Shown in pieces: positions 26,365 through 34,938 of a stretch of 64,000 nucleotides of DNA; positions within the stretch are counted from its first letter, which is position 1; the number at the start of each line of letters is the position of its first letter. The notes beneath the pieces were generated by a model, which saw only the letters and a list, made by a program, of their open reading frames with translations, was not told where the DNA came from and did not search any database. A program made the position numbers and the translations under genes. The stretch covers positions 62,001 through 126,000 of the forward strand of contig NZ_MRTD01000007.1 in the NCBI RefSeq assembly GCF_001956295.1, given 5' to 3'. This DNA is from Paenibacillus sp. FSL A5-0031. Lineage in GTDB: Bacteria > Bacillota > Bacilli > Paenibacillales > Paenibacillaceae.

Positions 26365-28005
26365 ATGAGAACAGATACTTATGCATTGCCTATTGCACAG
26401 CCTTTGACAGAGGCTTATATACATCAAAACGATGACCGCATTGAAGCTTTATATGGCTATCATGCGGGAATTGATCAAGATTGGGTAAAACGCTTTAATC
26501 GTTTGGAGCAAAGCGGAGAGGTTAGAGCTGATGCAGCTCAAGTAGCTCGAGCGCTTCGTGCTTACAATGAAGCGATTAACGCTGATCCAGAAGTTTTTGC
26601 TTCCATTTCTGCGATGGCAGAGGGGGCTCCGGTCGTGGTTGGAGGTCAGCAAGCTGGTTTATGGACAGGTCCGCTGCTTGTTATACATAAAGCGGTATCG
26701 ATCATAGGTGCTGCCAGAGCTGCAAGTGAGCAGCTAGGGCGGACGGTTGTTCCTGTATTTTGGGTAGCCGGTGAAGATCATGACTGGGATGAGGCGAACC
26801 ATGCCTACGTTATTACAACGGAGCAGGAGCTTCGCAAGTTGTCAGTTACGCGTCCTGAAGGTGCGCGTACAGCTGTAAGCCGCACGATGATTACAGCTGA
26901 AACATGGGAAGAGCTGCTTGCTGAGCTTGAACAATCGCTTCCGCATTCAGAGTTTAAACCTGTGATGCTAGAGGAATTGCGCCAAATGTCGAAGCAGGCC
27001 AAATCATTATCAGATTTTTTTGCAATGATTTTGAGTCATTTATTCGGGAAACACGGCTTAGTATTAATGGATGGCGATCATGAGGATATCCGTCGTATAG
27101 AAGCGCCTATGTTCAGGAAGCTGATTGAGAAGAACGATGAATTAGAGAATGCTTATGCTGCTGCGGCAGATAAGGTGAGAGAGCTTGGTTACAGCCTTCA
27201 GGCGGATGTGACGGCTGGCAGCTCGAATCTTTTTCTCTTTAATTCGGATAACGGGGAAGAAAGAACGCTTCTTCACAAGAAGGATGGAAAATTCCAAGAC
27301 CGTAAAGAGCAATTGTCGCTAACGGAGGAACAGCTACTTCGGATCGCTGACGAGCAGCCGCAGCAGCTTAGCAATAACGTTCTGACGCGGCCGCTTATGC
27401 AGGATTATTTATTCCCTGTTCTTGCGACTGTGCTTGGTCCTGGGGAAATTGCCTATTGGGCTTTAACTGGAGAAGCATTCCGCACGCTGAATATGGAAAT
27501 GCCCATTATCGTGCCGCGTATGTCTTATACTTTAATTGAAGGAACAGTTGCCAAGCACATGGATAAGTATGAGCTTTCCTTTGAGGATGTAATGGAACAT
27601 TTCGAAGAGAGCAAAGGGAAATGGCTGAAGGCACAAGATGGCTTGTCCATTGAACAGCAGTTTGCCGAAGCAAGAGATACGTTTGAGCAGCTATATAAAC
27701 CGCTTCTTGAGCTTGCAACTTCCGTTCAACCATCGCTCTCTAAGCTAGGGGATACGAATTTGCAAAAAATAGTAGAGCAAATCAATTACATGGGCTCAAA
27801 AACGGTAGATGCCTTCAACAAACAATTTGAAGCATCCACACGTCAACTTGATCGTATCCATCTGTCGATTAACCCGCAGAACAAGCCGCAAGAGCGAGTA
27901 CTTAATATGGCAGCCTATTGGAATCGTTACAGCCTGATTTGGCTCGATAAGCTGCTTGAAGCGCCATTTAGCCGTACTGGTGGACATGAAATCGTTTATT
28001 TATGA
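26365..28005 (+). CDS. bshC: Bacillithiol biosynthesis cysteine-adding enzyme BshC
   Basis: A 546-residue protein of the BshC family. It adds cysteine to glucosaminyl-malate in the last step of bacillithiol synthesis. Characteristic phrases are VVVGGQQAGLWTGPLLVIHK, VPVFWVAGEDHDWDEANHAY and VLGPGEIAYWALTGEAFR. The length is as expected. ATG 26365 lies behind GGGAGG, though the 14-nt spacing is long. It stops 20 bp before the adenosylhomocysteinase gene, so the two form one unit. Confidence 0.93.
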   Translation: MRTDTYALPIAQPLTEAYIHQNDDRIEALYGYHAGIDQDWVKRFNRLEQSGEVRADAAQVARALRAYNEAINADPEVFASISAMAEGAPVVVGGQQAGLWTGPLLVIHKAVSIIGAARAASEQLGRTVVPVFWVAGEDHDWDEANHAYVITTEQELRKLSVTRPEGARTAVSRTMITAETWEELLAELEQSLPHSEFKPVMLEELRQMSKQAKSLSDFFAMILSHLFGKHGLVLMDGDHEDIRRIEAPMFRKLIEKNDELENAYAAAADKVRELGYSLQADVTAGSSNLFLFNSDNGEERTLLHKKDGKFQDRKEQLSLTEEQLLRIADEQPQQLSNNVLTRPLMQDYLFPVLATVLGPGEIAYWALTGEAFRTLNMEMPIIVPRMSYTLIEGTVAKHMDKYELSFEDVMEHFEESKGKWLKAQDGLSIEQQFAEARDTFEQLYKPLLELATSVQPSLSKLGDTNLQKIVEQINYMGSKTVDAFNKQFEASTRQLDRIHLSINPQNKPQERVLNMAAYWNRYSLIWLDKLLEAPFSRTGGHEIVYL

Positions 28006-28025
28006 AATATGAGGAGGCAAATGGA

Positions 28026-29291
28026 ATGAGTACAGCAAATAAAAGCATCGTAGCCGATCTATCATTGGCACCTGAAGGCCGTTTGAAAATTGATTGGGTA
28101 GCTGCGCATATGCCGGTATTGAATACGATTCGCGAGCAATTTGAGAAGGAACAGCCTTTTAAAGGATTAAAAGTTACAATCGCTCTTCATTTGGAAGCGA
28201 AAACCGCTTATTTGGCTAAGGTTGTTAAAGCGGGCGGTGCTGATGTTACTATAACAGGCAGCAACCCGTTATCAACACAAGATGATGTTTGTGCCGCTCT
28301 CGTTGAGGATGGCATTACTGTATTTGCCAAATATAATCCAAGTGCTGAGGAATTTAAGGCACTTAATATTAAAGCGCTGGAGTGGAAGCCTGATCTTATT
28401 ATTGATGATGGCGGCGATCTTGCAACGATTCTAAATTCGGAGCATCCAGAGTTTGGCGAGAATCTGCGCGGCGGCGCGGAAGAAACAACGACTGGCATTA
28501 TACGATTGAAAGCGATGGAGAAAGACGGATCACTGAAATTCCCTATGGTCGCTGTTAACGATGCATATTGCAAGCATCTTTTTGATAACCGCTACGGTAC
28601 AGGGCAATCCGTGTGGGACGGTATTAATCGCACAACGAATTTGATGGTTGCGGGCAAGACTGTCGTTGTTGTCGGTTATGGCTGGTGCGGAAAAGGTGTA
28701 GCCATGCGTGCGAAAGGTCTTGGCGCAAATGTTGTCGTTACTGAGATTGATGCGATTAAAGCGGTCGAAGCTTATATGGACGGTTTCGCGGTAATGCCGA
28801 TGATCGAAGCGGCTAAGGTTGGCGAGTTTTTCGTAACGGTTACCGGGAATCGCGATGTTATTCGCGGAGAGCACTACAAGGTGATGAAGGACGGTGCGAT
28901 CATTTCCAACGCAGGTCACTTTGACGTCGAAGCGAACAAACCAGAACTTGCAGCATTATCTTCAAGTGTACGGACCGTTCGCCGCAACATCGAAGAATAT
29001 AAGCTGGAGGATGGACGCAGTATTTACTTGCTGGCCGAAGGCCGCCTTGTTAATTTGGCTGCTGGCGATGGTCATCCTGCAGAAATTATGGATATGACGT
29101 TTGCACTGCAAGCTGTTGCACTAAAATATGTAAATGAGCAGTACAAAGCGATTGGCAGCAAAGTGGTCAATGTTCCTTATGAGCTCGATGAGCAGGTAGC
29201 GAGACTGAAGCTGCAATCTCTAGGCTTTGGCATTGATCAGCTGACTGCGGAGCAATCGGCATATTTGGACAGCTGGAAAGAAACAGAATAG
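28026..29291 (+). CDS. ahcY: S-adenosylhomocysteine hydrolase (archaeal/thermophile-like type)
   Basis: This 421-residue enzyme reversibly splits S-adenosylhomocysteine to adenosine and homocysteine with bound NAD. Visible motifs are DDGGDLATI, EETTTGIIRLKAM, VNDAYCKHLFDNRYGTGQS, the NAD loop VVVGYGWCGKG and NAGHFDVE. It has GSNPLSTQDD where animal and plant enzymes have a NIFSTQD-like sequence, and it ends after YLDSWKE without the usual C-terminal extension; both traits match archaeal and Thermotoga enzymes. GAGGAGG precedes ATG 28026. Coupling to bshC suggests linked sulfur-amino-acid recycling, which is an inference. Confidence 0.9.
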   Translation: MSTANKSIVADLSLAPEGRLKIDWVAAHMPVLNTIREQFEKEQPFKGLKVTIALHLEAKTAYLAKVVKAGGADVTITGSNPLSTQDDVCAALVEDGITVFAKYNPSAEEFKALNIKALEWKPDLIIDDGGDLATILNSEHPEFGENLRGGAEETTTGIIRLKAMEKDGSLKFPMVAVNDAYCKHLFDNRYGTGQSVWDGINRTTNLMVAGKTVVVVGYGWCGKGVAMRAKGLGANVVVTEIDAIKAVEAYMDGFAVMPMIEAAKVGEFFVTVTGNRDVIRGEHYKVMKDGAIISNAGHFDVEANKPELAALSSSVRTVRRNIEEYKLEDGRSIYLLAEGRLVNLAAGDGHPAEIMDMTFALQAVALKYVNEQYKAIGSKVVNVPYELDEQVARLKLQSLGFGIDQLTAEQSAYLDSWKETE

Positions 29292-29301
29292 AGCATTGAA
29301 G

Positions 29302-29329
29302 AAGCCGCGAGCAATCGCGGCTTTTTTTT
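29302..29329 (+). terminator. Intrinsic terminator after bshC-ahcY
   Basis: AGCCGCGA pairs with TCGCGGCT over GCAA and is followed by a run of T. Confidence 0.9.
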
Positions 29330-29467
29330 ATGTGGAAATAAAAGAAGCAATTGATACGATTACATCGATGATTAGATCGGGCTGATGTTCGGATTTTGAT
29401 GGACAAAGTTGTAACCTTTTATTCCCAGATTGCGTCTAAAGGTAAATAAAAGCAAGGGGGTATTTTC

Positions 29468-30475
29468 TTGTATAGACATAAAAAAGGGATATTTGCATTT
29501 ATTTCAATTGTTTCTCTGGTTGTTCTGCTTGTTGGATGCGCTTCCTCAGATGGGGATACGAGCAGCTCTAAAAACTCGGCTTCTGAACAGATGTTATCAT
29601 CAACAGCTTCTAGAAATGTAGAAACTGAGATGAGCTATACCTTGAATGACAATGCCGCTAAAGCGGAAGAAGCGACTGCTGAGGGATCGGGCGAGAGCAA
29701 AGCATCAGGCGGGGGAATAGATGCTCAGCTGGCGATCGGCTCGGATGGATTCAACCAGAAAATTATTTATACAGCGAATTTAAGTATGCAGGTGGATGAT
29801 CTAGCTTCTGCAGCAACCTCGCTGCGCAATGCCATTCATCAAAGCGGCGGTTATCTTTTGCAATTTCAAGATACGAAGCACGAGGGTGAAATTGGATCAA
29901 GCTATACGATTAAAGTTCCCGCTGCAGGGTTTATGTCGTTCATTGATCGGATTGAGCAAATTAAACATAATGAATTTGAACGCAATATCGGCGGCAAGGA
30001 CGTATCTGAGGAATATGTAGATCTTGAATCAAGGTTGAAGGCGAAGCAGCTTGTTGAAGCTAGACTGCTTGCCATGATGGATAAAGCGACAAAGGCTGAT
30101 GATCTGTTAAAGTTTTCACAGCAGCTCTCAGATGTGCAGGAGGAAATTGAACGAATCAAAGGAAGAGTTCGCTATTTGGATAATAATGTAGCTTTCTCGA
30201 CGGTGGAGCTGCGCATGTACCAAACGAATCAAACACTAAAAAATAAAAGTATCGAAAAACCACATTTAGGCGGCAGGATGTCGGACTCGCTAGTTAACAG
30301 CACGAAAGTAGTTTGGGACGCCATTAATCTATTGTTAGTTATTTTAGCAGGTGCATTGCCTGTATTAGCTATATTGGCTGTTATTTTAATCCCAATCATT
30401 TGGTTTTATCGAAGAAGGAAAGAGACGGCGCCGAAGCCATCCAAGCCTGAAGAAGAGCAGCCGCCAACGCTGTAA
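29468..30475 (+). CDS. DUF4349 family lipoprotein
   Basis: A 335-residue lipoprotein with signal and lipobox (IVSLVVLLVGCASSD). A low-complexity Ser/Glu linker (residues ~25-80) is followed by the DUF4349 domain (IIYTANLSMQVDDLASA, GGYLLQFQD, LESRLKAKQLVEARLLAMM) with a coiled coil. A C-terminal membrane helix (AINLLLVILAGALPVLAILAVI) and basic tail end it. The start is TTG 29468 behind AAGGGGG at 8 nt; no ATG fits. Function unknown. It stands alone just before the dcw cluster, ended by the terminator at 30512. Confidence 0.82.
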   Translation: MYRHKKGIFAFISIVSLVVLLVGCASSDGDTSSSKNSASEQMLSSTASRNVETEMSYTLNDNAAKAEEATAEGSGESKASGGGIDAQLAIGSDGFNQKIIYTANLSMQVDDLASAATSLRNAIHQSGGYLLQFQDTKHEGEIGSSYTIKVPAAGFMSFIDRIEQIKHNEFERNIGGKDVSEEYVDLESRLKAKQLVEARLLAMMDKATKADDLLKFSQQLSDVQEEIERIKGRVRYLDNNVAFSTVELRMYQTNQTLKNKSIEKPHLGGRMSDSLVNSTKVVWDAINLLLVILAGALPVLAILAVILIPIIWFYRRRKETAPKPSKPEEEQPPTL

Positions 30476-30511
30476 TGATTAATAATCTTTAATAGTGTGA
30501 AATATTTTAGA

Positions 30512-30540
30512 AAATCCTGCTCACTGAGCAGGATTTTTAT
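30512..30540 (+). terminator. Intrinsic terminator before mraZ
   Basis: AATCCTGCTCA pairs with TGAGCAGGATT around a single C and is followed by T residues. It isolates the dcw operon from upstream genes. Confidence 0.88.
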
Positions 30541-30566
30541 TTTAGGTGGCGAACTACTGTTACTAG

Positions 30567-30602
30567 GTGGGGAAAAGTGGGGCAAAGTGGTGGAAATAGG
30601 GG
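30567..30602 (+). promoter_or_regulatory. MraZ operator: four GTGGGG-type boxes at 10-bp steps
   Basis: Boxes start at 30567 (GTGGGG), 30577 (GTGGGG), 30587 (GTGGTG) and 30597 (TAGGGG), exactly 10 bp apart. This is the direct-repeat pattern bound by MraZ upstream of its own operon. The last box runs into the mraZ ribosome-binding site (GGAAGGGG), 19 bp from the start codon. Confidence 0.8.
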
Positions 30603-30620
30603 AAGGGGTGGTTCAAAGTC

Positions 30621-31058
30621 ATGTTTATGGGTGAATATCAACATAGCATTGATGAGAAAGGCCGAATCATCATACCTTCGAAATTCCGCGAATCGCTTGG
30701 AGCCTCTTTTATTGCAACCCGTGGATTAGATAATTGCTTATTCGTATATCCCATGAGTGAGTGGACCGTTTTGGAGCAAAAGCTGAAAACATTGCCTCTT
30801 ATGAAATCAGATGCGCGTGCATTTACCCGGTTTTTCTTTTCCGGAGCAACCGAATGTGAGCTGGATAAACAGGGAAGGGTAAATATACCTAGCCATCTTC
30901 GCGAATATGCGAAGCTGGACAAGGATTGCATGGTGCTCGGCGTTTCTAGTCGCGTGGAAATTTGGAGCAAGCAGACTTGGGACGGTTATTACGAACAATC
31001 CGAACAAACCTTTAACGAAATCGCCGAAAAGCTCGTTGATTTCGATTTCAACTTCTAG
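30621..31058 (+). CDS. mraZ: Transcriptional regulator MraZ
   Basis: A 145-residue protein with two AbrB/SpoVT-like domains, each with the signature DxxGRxxxPxxx[14 protein letters not shown] and [13 protein letters not shown]. MraZ forms rings and represses the dcw operon by binding repeats next to its promoter, which are present here. It is the first gene of the cluster and is followed 29 bp later by rsmH. Confidence 0.96.
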   Translation: MFMGEYQHSIDEKGRIIIPSKFRESLGASFIATRGLDNCLFVYPMSEWTVLEQKLKTLPLMKSDARAFTRFFFSGATECELDKQGRVNIPSHLREYAKLDKDCMVLGVSSRVEIWSKQTWDGYYEQSEQTFNEIAEKLVDFDFNF

Positions 31059-31087
31059 AATAGACAACAAGAATGGAGGGCTTAGGC

Positions 31088-32038
31088 GTGTTTCAGCATA
31101 TTACAGTACTTTTAGAAGAAGCGGTTGATGGTTTGGCTATTAAGCCAGATGGCATCTACGTCGATTGTACGCTTGGGGGTGCAGGTCACAGCGAATTAAT
31201 AGCCTCCCGGTTAGGCGAAGGAGGACGGTTAATCGCTTTCGATCAGGATGACTGGGCGCTGGAAAATGCTCGTGTTAGGCTTGCTCCTTATTTAGATAAG
31301 GTTACACTCGTAAGAAGCAACTTCCGCGATTTGGAGCAGGAGCTCAGAAATTGCAACGTTCCTATGCTGGATGGCGTTCCGCAAGTCGATGGCATATTGT
31401 TCGACCTTGGCGTATCCAGTCCGCAGTTAGACGAAGCTGAGCGCGGCTTCAGCTATAACCATGATGCCCCGCTCGACATGCGCATGGATCGCGAGGGTGA
31501 TCTAACCGCTCATGAAATCGTCAATACTTGGGACGAACGTGATATATCCCGCATTTTGGATCGTTATGGTGAAGAGAAATTCGCTCGGTCCATCGCTAGA
31601 AATATTGTGAAGGCACGAGAAAAGGCGCCCATTGAGAAGACTGGTGAATTAGCTGAATTGATAAAAATATCGATTCCTGCTGCAACTAGGCGCACAGGCG
31701 GACATCCCGCCAAACGCTCCTTCCAAGCGCTTCGTATCGCAGTAAACGATGAGCTAGGAGCAGAAGAAGAAGCTTTGGAGCAAACGATTCGCTGTTTAGC
31801 CCCTGGCGGCAGAGCATCGGTGATCACTTTTCATTCGCTTGAAGATCGTATATGCAAGCAATTGTTTGCAAAGTTTGTGGAGAAATGTACATGCCCGCCC
31901 GATTTTCCGTTATGTGTATGCGGCAATGCTGGGAAAGTGAAATTAGTCAATCGTAAGCCGATCGTACCTTCAGAGAGAGAGCTAGAGCTCAACCCGCGTG
32001 CAAGGTCGGCAAAGCTTAGAGTTGCAGAAAAATTGTAA
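31088..32038 (+). CDS. rsmH: 16S rRNA (cytosine-1402-N4)-methyltransferase RsmH
   Basis: A 316-residue protein with the MraW opening [15 protein letters not shown], the SAM loop [26 protein letters not shown] and RGFSY. It methylates C1402 of 16S rRNA at the decoding site. The start is GTG 31088 behind GGAGGG; the in-frame ATG at 31073 would overlap this site. Length is near the usual ~311 residues. Confidence 0.95.
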   Translation: MFQHITVLLEEAVDGLAIKPDGIYVDCTLGGAGHSELIASRLGEGGRLIAFDQDDWALENARVRLAPYLDKVTLVRSNFRDLEQELRNCNVPMLDGVPQVDGILFDLGVSSPQLDEAERGFSYNHDAPLDMRMDREGDLTAHEIVNTWDERDISRILDRYGEEKFARSIARNIVKAREKAPIEKTGELAELIKISIPAATRRTGGHPAKRSFQALRIAVNDELGAEEEALEQTIRCLAPGGRASVITFHSLEDRICKQLFAKFVEKCTCPPDFPLCVCGNAGKVKLVNRKPIVPSERELELNPRARSAKLRVAEKL

Positions 32039-32052
32039 GAGGGGGATTTGAA

Positions 32053-32454
32053 TTGGCGTATGTGAATGGCAATTTAGCGCTGCAGCCTAAGCGAAAGCAG
32101 GATCAGCAACCGGTTATCAAGGAAACGAAGCGGCTTGTTAAAACTCGTAAATCCTTACCGGTTCAGGAGAAGTTGTTGTATATGTTTACTGTATTAATGT
32201 GCGTTGTAGTTGCTGGTGTCATTATTTTACGCTACGCGCAAATCTATGACATGAGCCTCGAAATTAAAAAGTTGAATAGCGAATACCAGACGATGAATGT
32301 AGAGATGGAAGACTTGAAGAAACAAGTAGAGATGCTCAGTGATTCAGAACGTATACGTAAGCTTGCAGAGACCCAAGGGATGGTTAGCTCTATTGAGAGT
32401 GGAATTACCGTAAATACAGGTGACGACGCGATAAAATCAGCAATGAGTGAATAG
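32053..32454 (+). CDS. ftsL: Cell division protein FtsL
   Basis: A 133-residue bitopic protein with a basic cytoplasmic tail, a membrane helix (MFTVLMCVVVAGVIIL, residues ~43-60) and an extracellular leucine-zipper-like coiled coil (SLEIKKLNSEYQTMNVEMED). This fits FtsL, partner of DivIC and DivIB in the divisome. The start is TTG 32053 behind a run of G residues (GAGGGGG) with 7-nt spacing. It lies between rsmH and pbpB as expected. Confidence 0.88.
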   Translation: MAYVNGNLALQPKRKQDQQPVIKETKRLVKTRKSLPVQEKLLYMFTVLMCVVVAGVIILRYAQIYDMSLEIKKLNSEYQTMNVEMEDLKKQVEMLSDSERIRKLAETQGMVSSIESGITVNTGDDAIKSAMSE

Positions 32455-32462
32455 GGTGAGCG

Positions 32463-34802
32463 ATGATGAAAAAAAGAATTAGATTGCGGACACTATTGTT
32501 TGGAGGGGTAATGACCCTCCTTTTTCTTGTTTTAATAAGCCGAATTTATATTGTGCAAGTAGTAGAAGGCGCCAAATGGTATGGACTTGCAAAAGAAAGA
32601 TGGTCAACAGAAGAAAAGATGCTGGCCAAGCGTGGCACGATCGCCGATCGTAACGGGAGTGTTCTGGCAATGGATACGATCGCTTATAATGTGACGTTAA
32701 ATCCGAAGCTGATTAACGATGAGAAACTTACAGAAGAAATTATAAATGGTTTGCATGACATCCTTGGCACTTCTAAGGAAGAGCTCCGAAAAAATGTAAC
32801 TGCCAAAAAAGAGGACGGGAATTTCTATGTATATCGGGAGGTGCGAAGCGGAGGCTGGCAAATTGACAAAGCACATGCCGATAAAATTAAACAGTTCCGT
32901 GAAGATTTAGCCAAAGAAAAGGAGGTATATAGCGTCGGCATCGATTTGCAAGAAAATTTAAAACGGTATTATCCTAAAAATTCTCTAGCTGCACAGCTTG
33001 TCGGTTATTTGGATAAAGAGGGAGTCGCCATGACTGGCGTTGAAGCTTCGTTCAATGAGCAGCTCTCTGGCGAGGACGGCTATATCAAGTATGAGAAGGA
33101 CGGAAAACGCGTTCAGCTCACGGAGGGTGAAGTAGACTACAAACCAGCCAAAGATGGACAATATGTACAGCTGACGATCGATAACGAAATTCAGCATTAT
33201 GTGGAGGAAGCGCTGCAGGAAATTATGAAAACCTATTCTCCTAAGAGTGCTACAGCAATTGCGGCTGATCCAAATACGATGGAAATATTGGCCATGGCAA
33301 ACATGCCGCAATATAATCCGAATGAATATTGGAAAAACAACTCGAACTCTTACAATCATGCGATTAAGTCTTTATATGAGCCCGGCTCAACCTTCAAAAT
33401 TGTAACGCTGGCTTCAGCGGTTGAAGAAGGTTTGTTTAATCCAGATGAATTATACAAATCAGGTCAAATTAAACTGAAAGGTGTACCTAATCCAATCCGT
33501 GATATTAAGCGAGAGGGATGGGGAACCATTTCATTTTTGGATGGCTTGAAATATTCAAGTAACGTTGCCTTCGTCAAGCTTGGTTATGAGAGACTAGGGG
33601 AACAGAAGCTGAGAGAATATTACACGAATTTTGGATTTGGACAAAAAACAGGCATTAAGCTTGGGAATGAGCTAAGCGGTACGATTAACTTTAAATACCC
33701 GAGTGAGATTGCGAATGCTACCTTTGGACAAGGGGTAGTTACGGTTACGCCTATACAACAGGTTGCAGCTGTCGCGGCAGTAGCTAACGGCGGAAAGCTG
33801 TTTCAACCACAAATCGTAAAAAGCATGACAGATCCGTCGACCAAAACGACGACGACTTTCGAACCGAAGATGGTTCGTCAAGTGATATCAGAGGAAACCT
33901 CTAAAAAAGTCGGTGAGTATTTGGAGCAGGTTGTATCGGATCAGGATAAAGGCTCCGGTAAAAACGCTTATATCGAGGGTTACCGTGTAGCAGGTAAAAC
34001 TGGAACAGCCCAAAAGGTTACTACGGTTAATGGAAAAAGCGGCTATTCCGATTCCAAATATGTTGTTTCGTTTATTGGCTATGCGCCGGTTGATAATCCG
34101 AAAATCGTCGTTTATGTCGTCGTAGATGAGCCGAATACTACTTTTGCATCAGGAGGAAAGATCGCTGCTCCAGCTTTTAAACAAATCGTTCTCAAAAGCT
34201 TGCGAAAAATGGGAGTAGCGCCTAACTATCCGGCTGGTTCTGCAAACTCGAAGAAGGAAGCGACAATAACGGTTCCAGATTTAACAGAGCTTAAAGTGCA
34301 ACAAGCGAAAGCAGAATTAACAGCGAAGGCCATGACATTTGATTTAATCGGAAATGGTAAAACGGTGCTGCAGCAAATACCTGCTCCAGGTTCAGCCGTA
34401 CACCCGACGCAGCGAATATATTTAATAACAGAGCAGCGTGAAAAGCTGGCTATCCCTGATCTGACTGGGGTTTCGCTGCGGGATGCTCTTGAATTAACCT
34501 CTCTTATCGGCATTCGGCTCATTCCGGAGGGGCAAGGGTTTGTTGTATCTCAGAAGGAAGAGACATTGAATAAAGTAAGAGTGCTCAAAGTTGTACTTGC
34601 TCCTCCGACAGGCAAAGAAGGCCAATCCGGCAATGCGGAAACAAACCCTGATGCGAAAGACGGCGGCGATAAGGGTAGTGAGACCGGTAAAGAAGGTGAA
34701 GCTGGCACGAGCGGTGGAACTACCGATAGTCAGACAACTTCAAATGGGGATCAGGCTGCTAATTCCAATACAAGCAGTAATGGGAACGCTGCTCCTGAGT
34801 GA
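32463..34802 (+). CDS. pbpB: Penicillin-binding protein 2B (FtsI-type septal transpeptidase) with PASTA domains
   Basis: A 779-residue class B PBP. It has an N-terminal membrane helix (residues ~10-30), a PBP dimer domain (KRGTIADRNGSVLAMD) and a transpeptidase with Ser309 in EPGSTFKI, SSN in GLKYSSNVAF and KTGT in AGKTGTAQK. Two PASTA domains follow (ITVPDLTELK; LAIPDLTGVS). It cross-links septal peptidoglycan. The last ~60 residues are a Gly/Ser/Asn/Thr/Glu low-complexity tail not usual for the family, making it longer than the B. subtilis protein (~716). Starts at 32463 and 32466 (ATGATG) are both possible. Confidence 0.95.
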   Translation: MMKKRIRLRTLLFGGVMTLLFLVLISRIYIVQVVEGAKWYGLAKERWSTEEKMLAKRGTIADRNGSVLAMDTIAYNVTLNPKLINDEKLTEEIINGLHDILGTSKEELRKNVTAKKEDGNFYVYREVRSGGWQIDKAHADKIKQFREDLAKEKEVYSVGIDLQENLKRYYPKNSLAAQLVGYLDKEGVAMTGVEASFNEQLSGEDGYIKYEKDGKRVQLTEGEVDYKPAKDGQYVQLTIDNEIQHYVEEALQEIMKTYSPKSATAIAADPNTMEILAMANMPQYNPNEYWKNNSNSYNHAIKSLYEPGSTFKIVTLASAVEEGLFNPDELYKSGQIKLKGVPNPIRDIKREGWGTISFLDGLKYSSNVAFVKLGYERLGEQKLREYYTNFGFGQKTGIKLGNELSGTINFKYPSEIANATFGQGVVTVTPIQQVAAVAAVANGGKLFQPQIVKSMTDPSTKTTTTFEPKMVRQVISEETSKKVGEYLEQVVSDQDKGSGKNAYIEGYRVAGKTGTAQKVTTVNGKSGYSDSKYVVSFIGYAPVDNPKIVVYVVVDEPNTTFASGGKIAAPAFKQIVLKSLRKMGVAPNYPAGSANSKKEATITVPDLTELKVQQAKAELTAKAMTFDLIGNGKTVLQQIPAPGSAVHPTQRIYLITEQREKLAIPDLTGVSLRDALELTSLIGIRLIPEGQGFVVSQKEETLNKVRVLKVVLAPPTGKEGQSGNAETNPDAKDGGDKGSETGKEGEAGTSGGTTDSQTTSNGDQAANSNTSSNGNAAPE

Positions 34803-34938
34803 TCCATATACCGAATTTTCAAGGAACTAATACGATGTTGCTTAAAGCTTGTTCTATCGTCCGCTTGTCCCGAATAATCTGGGAATGAGCGCAATTGAGC
34901 GCTCCTTTCGAAACAGTCAAGCGGAGGGGGAACAAGCG

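Noticed and set aside
34803..34938. Sigma-E-type promoter before spoVD
   Set aside because: CATATA and AATACGAT are present but the spacing is too long for a sigma-E promoter, so I do not annotate it.
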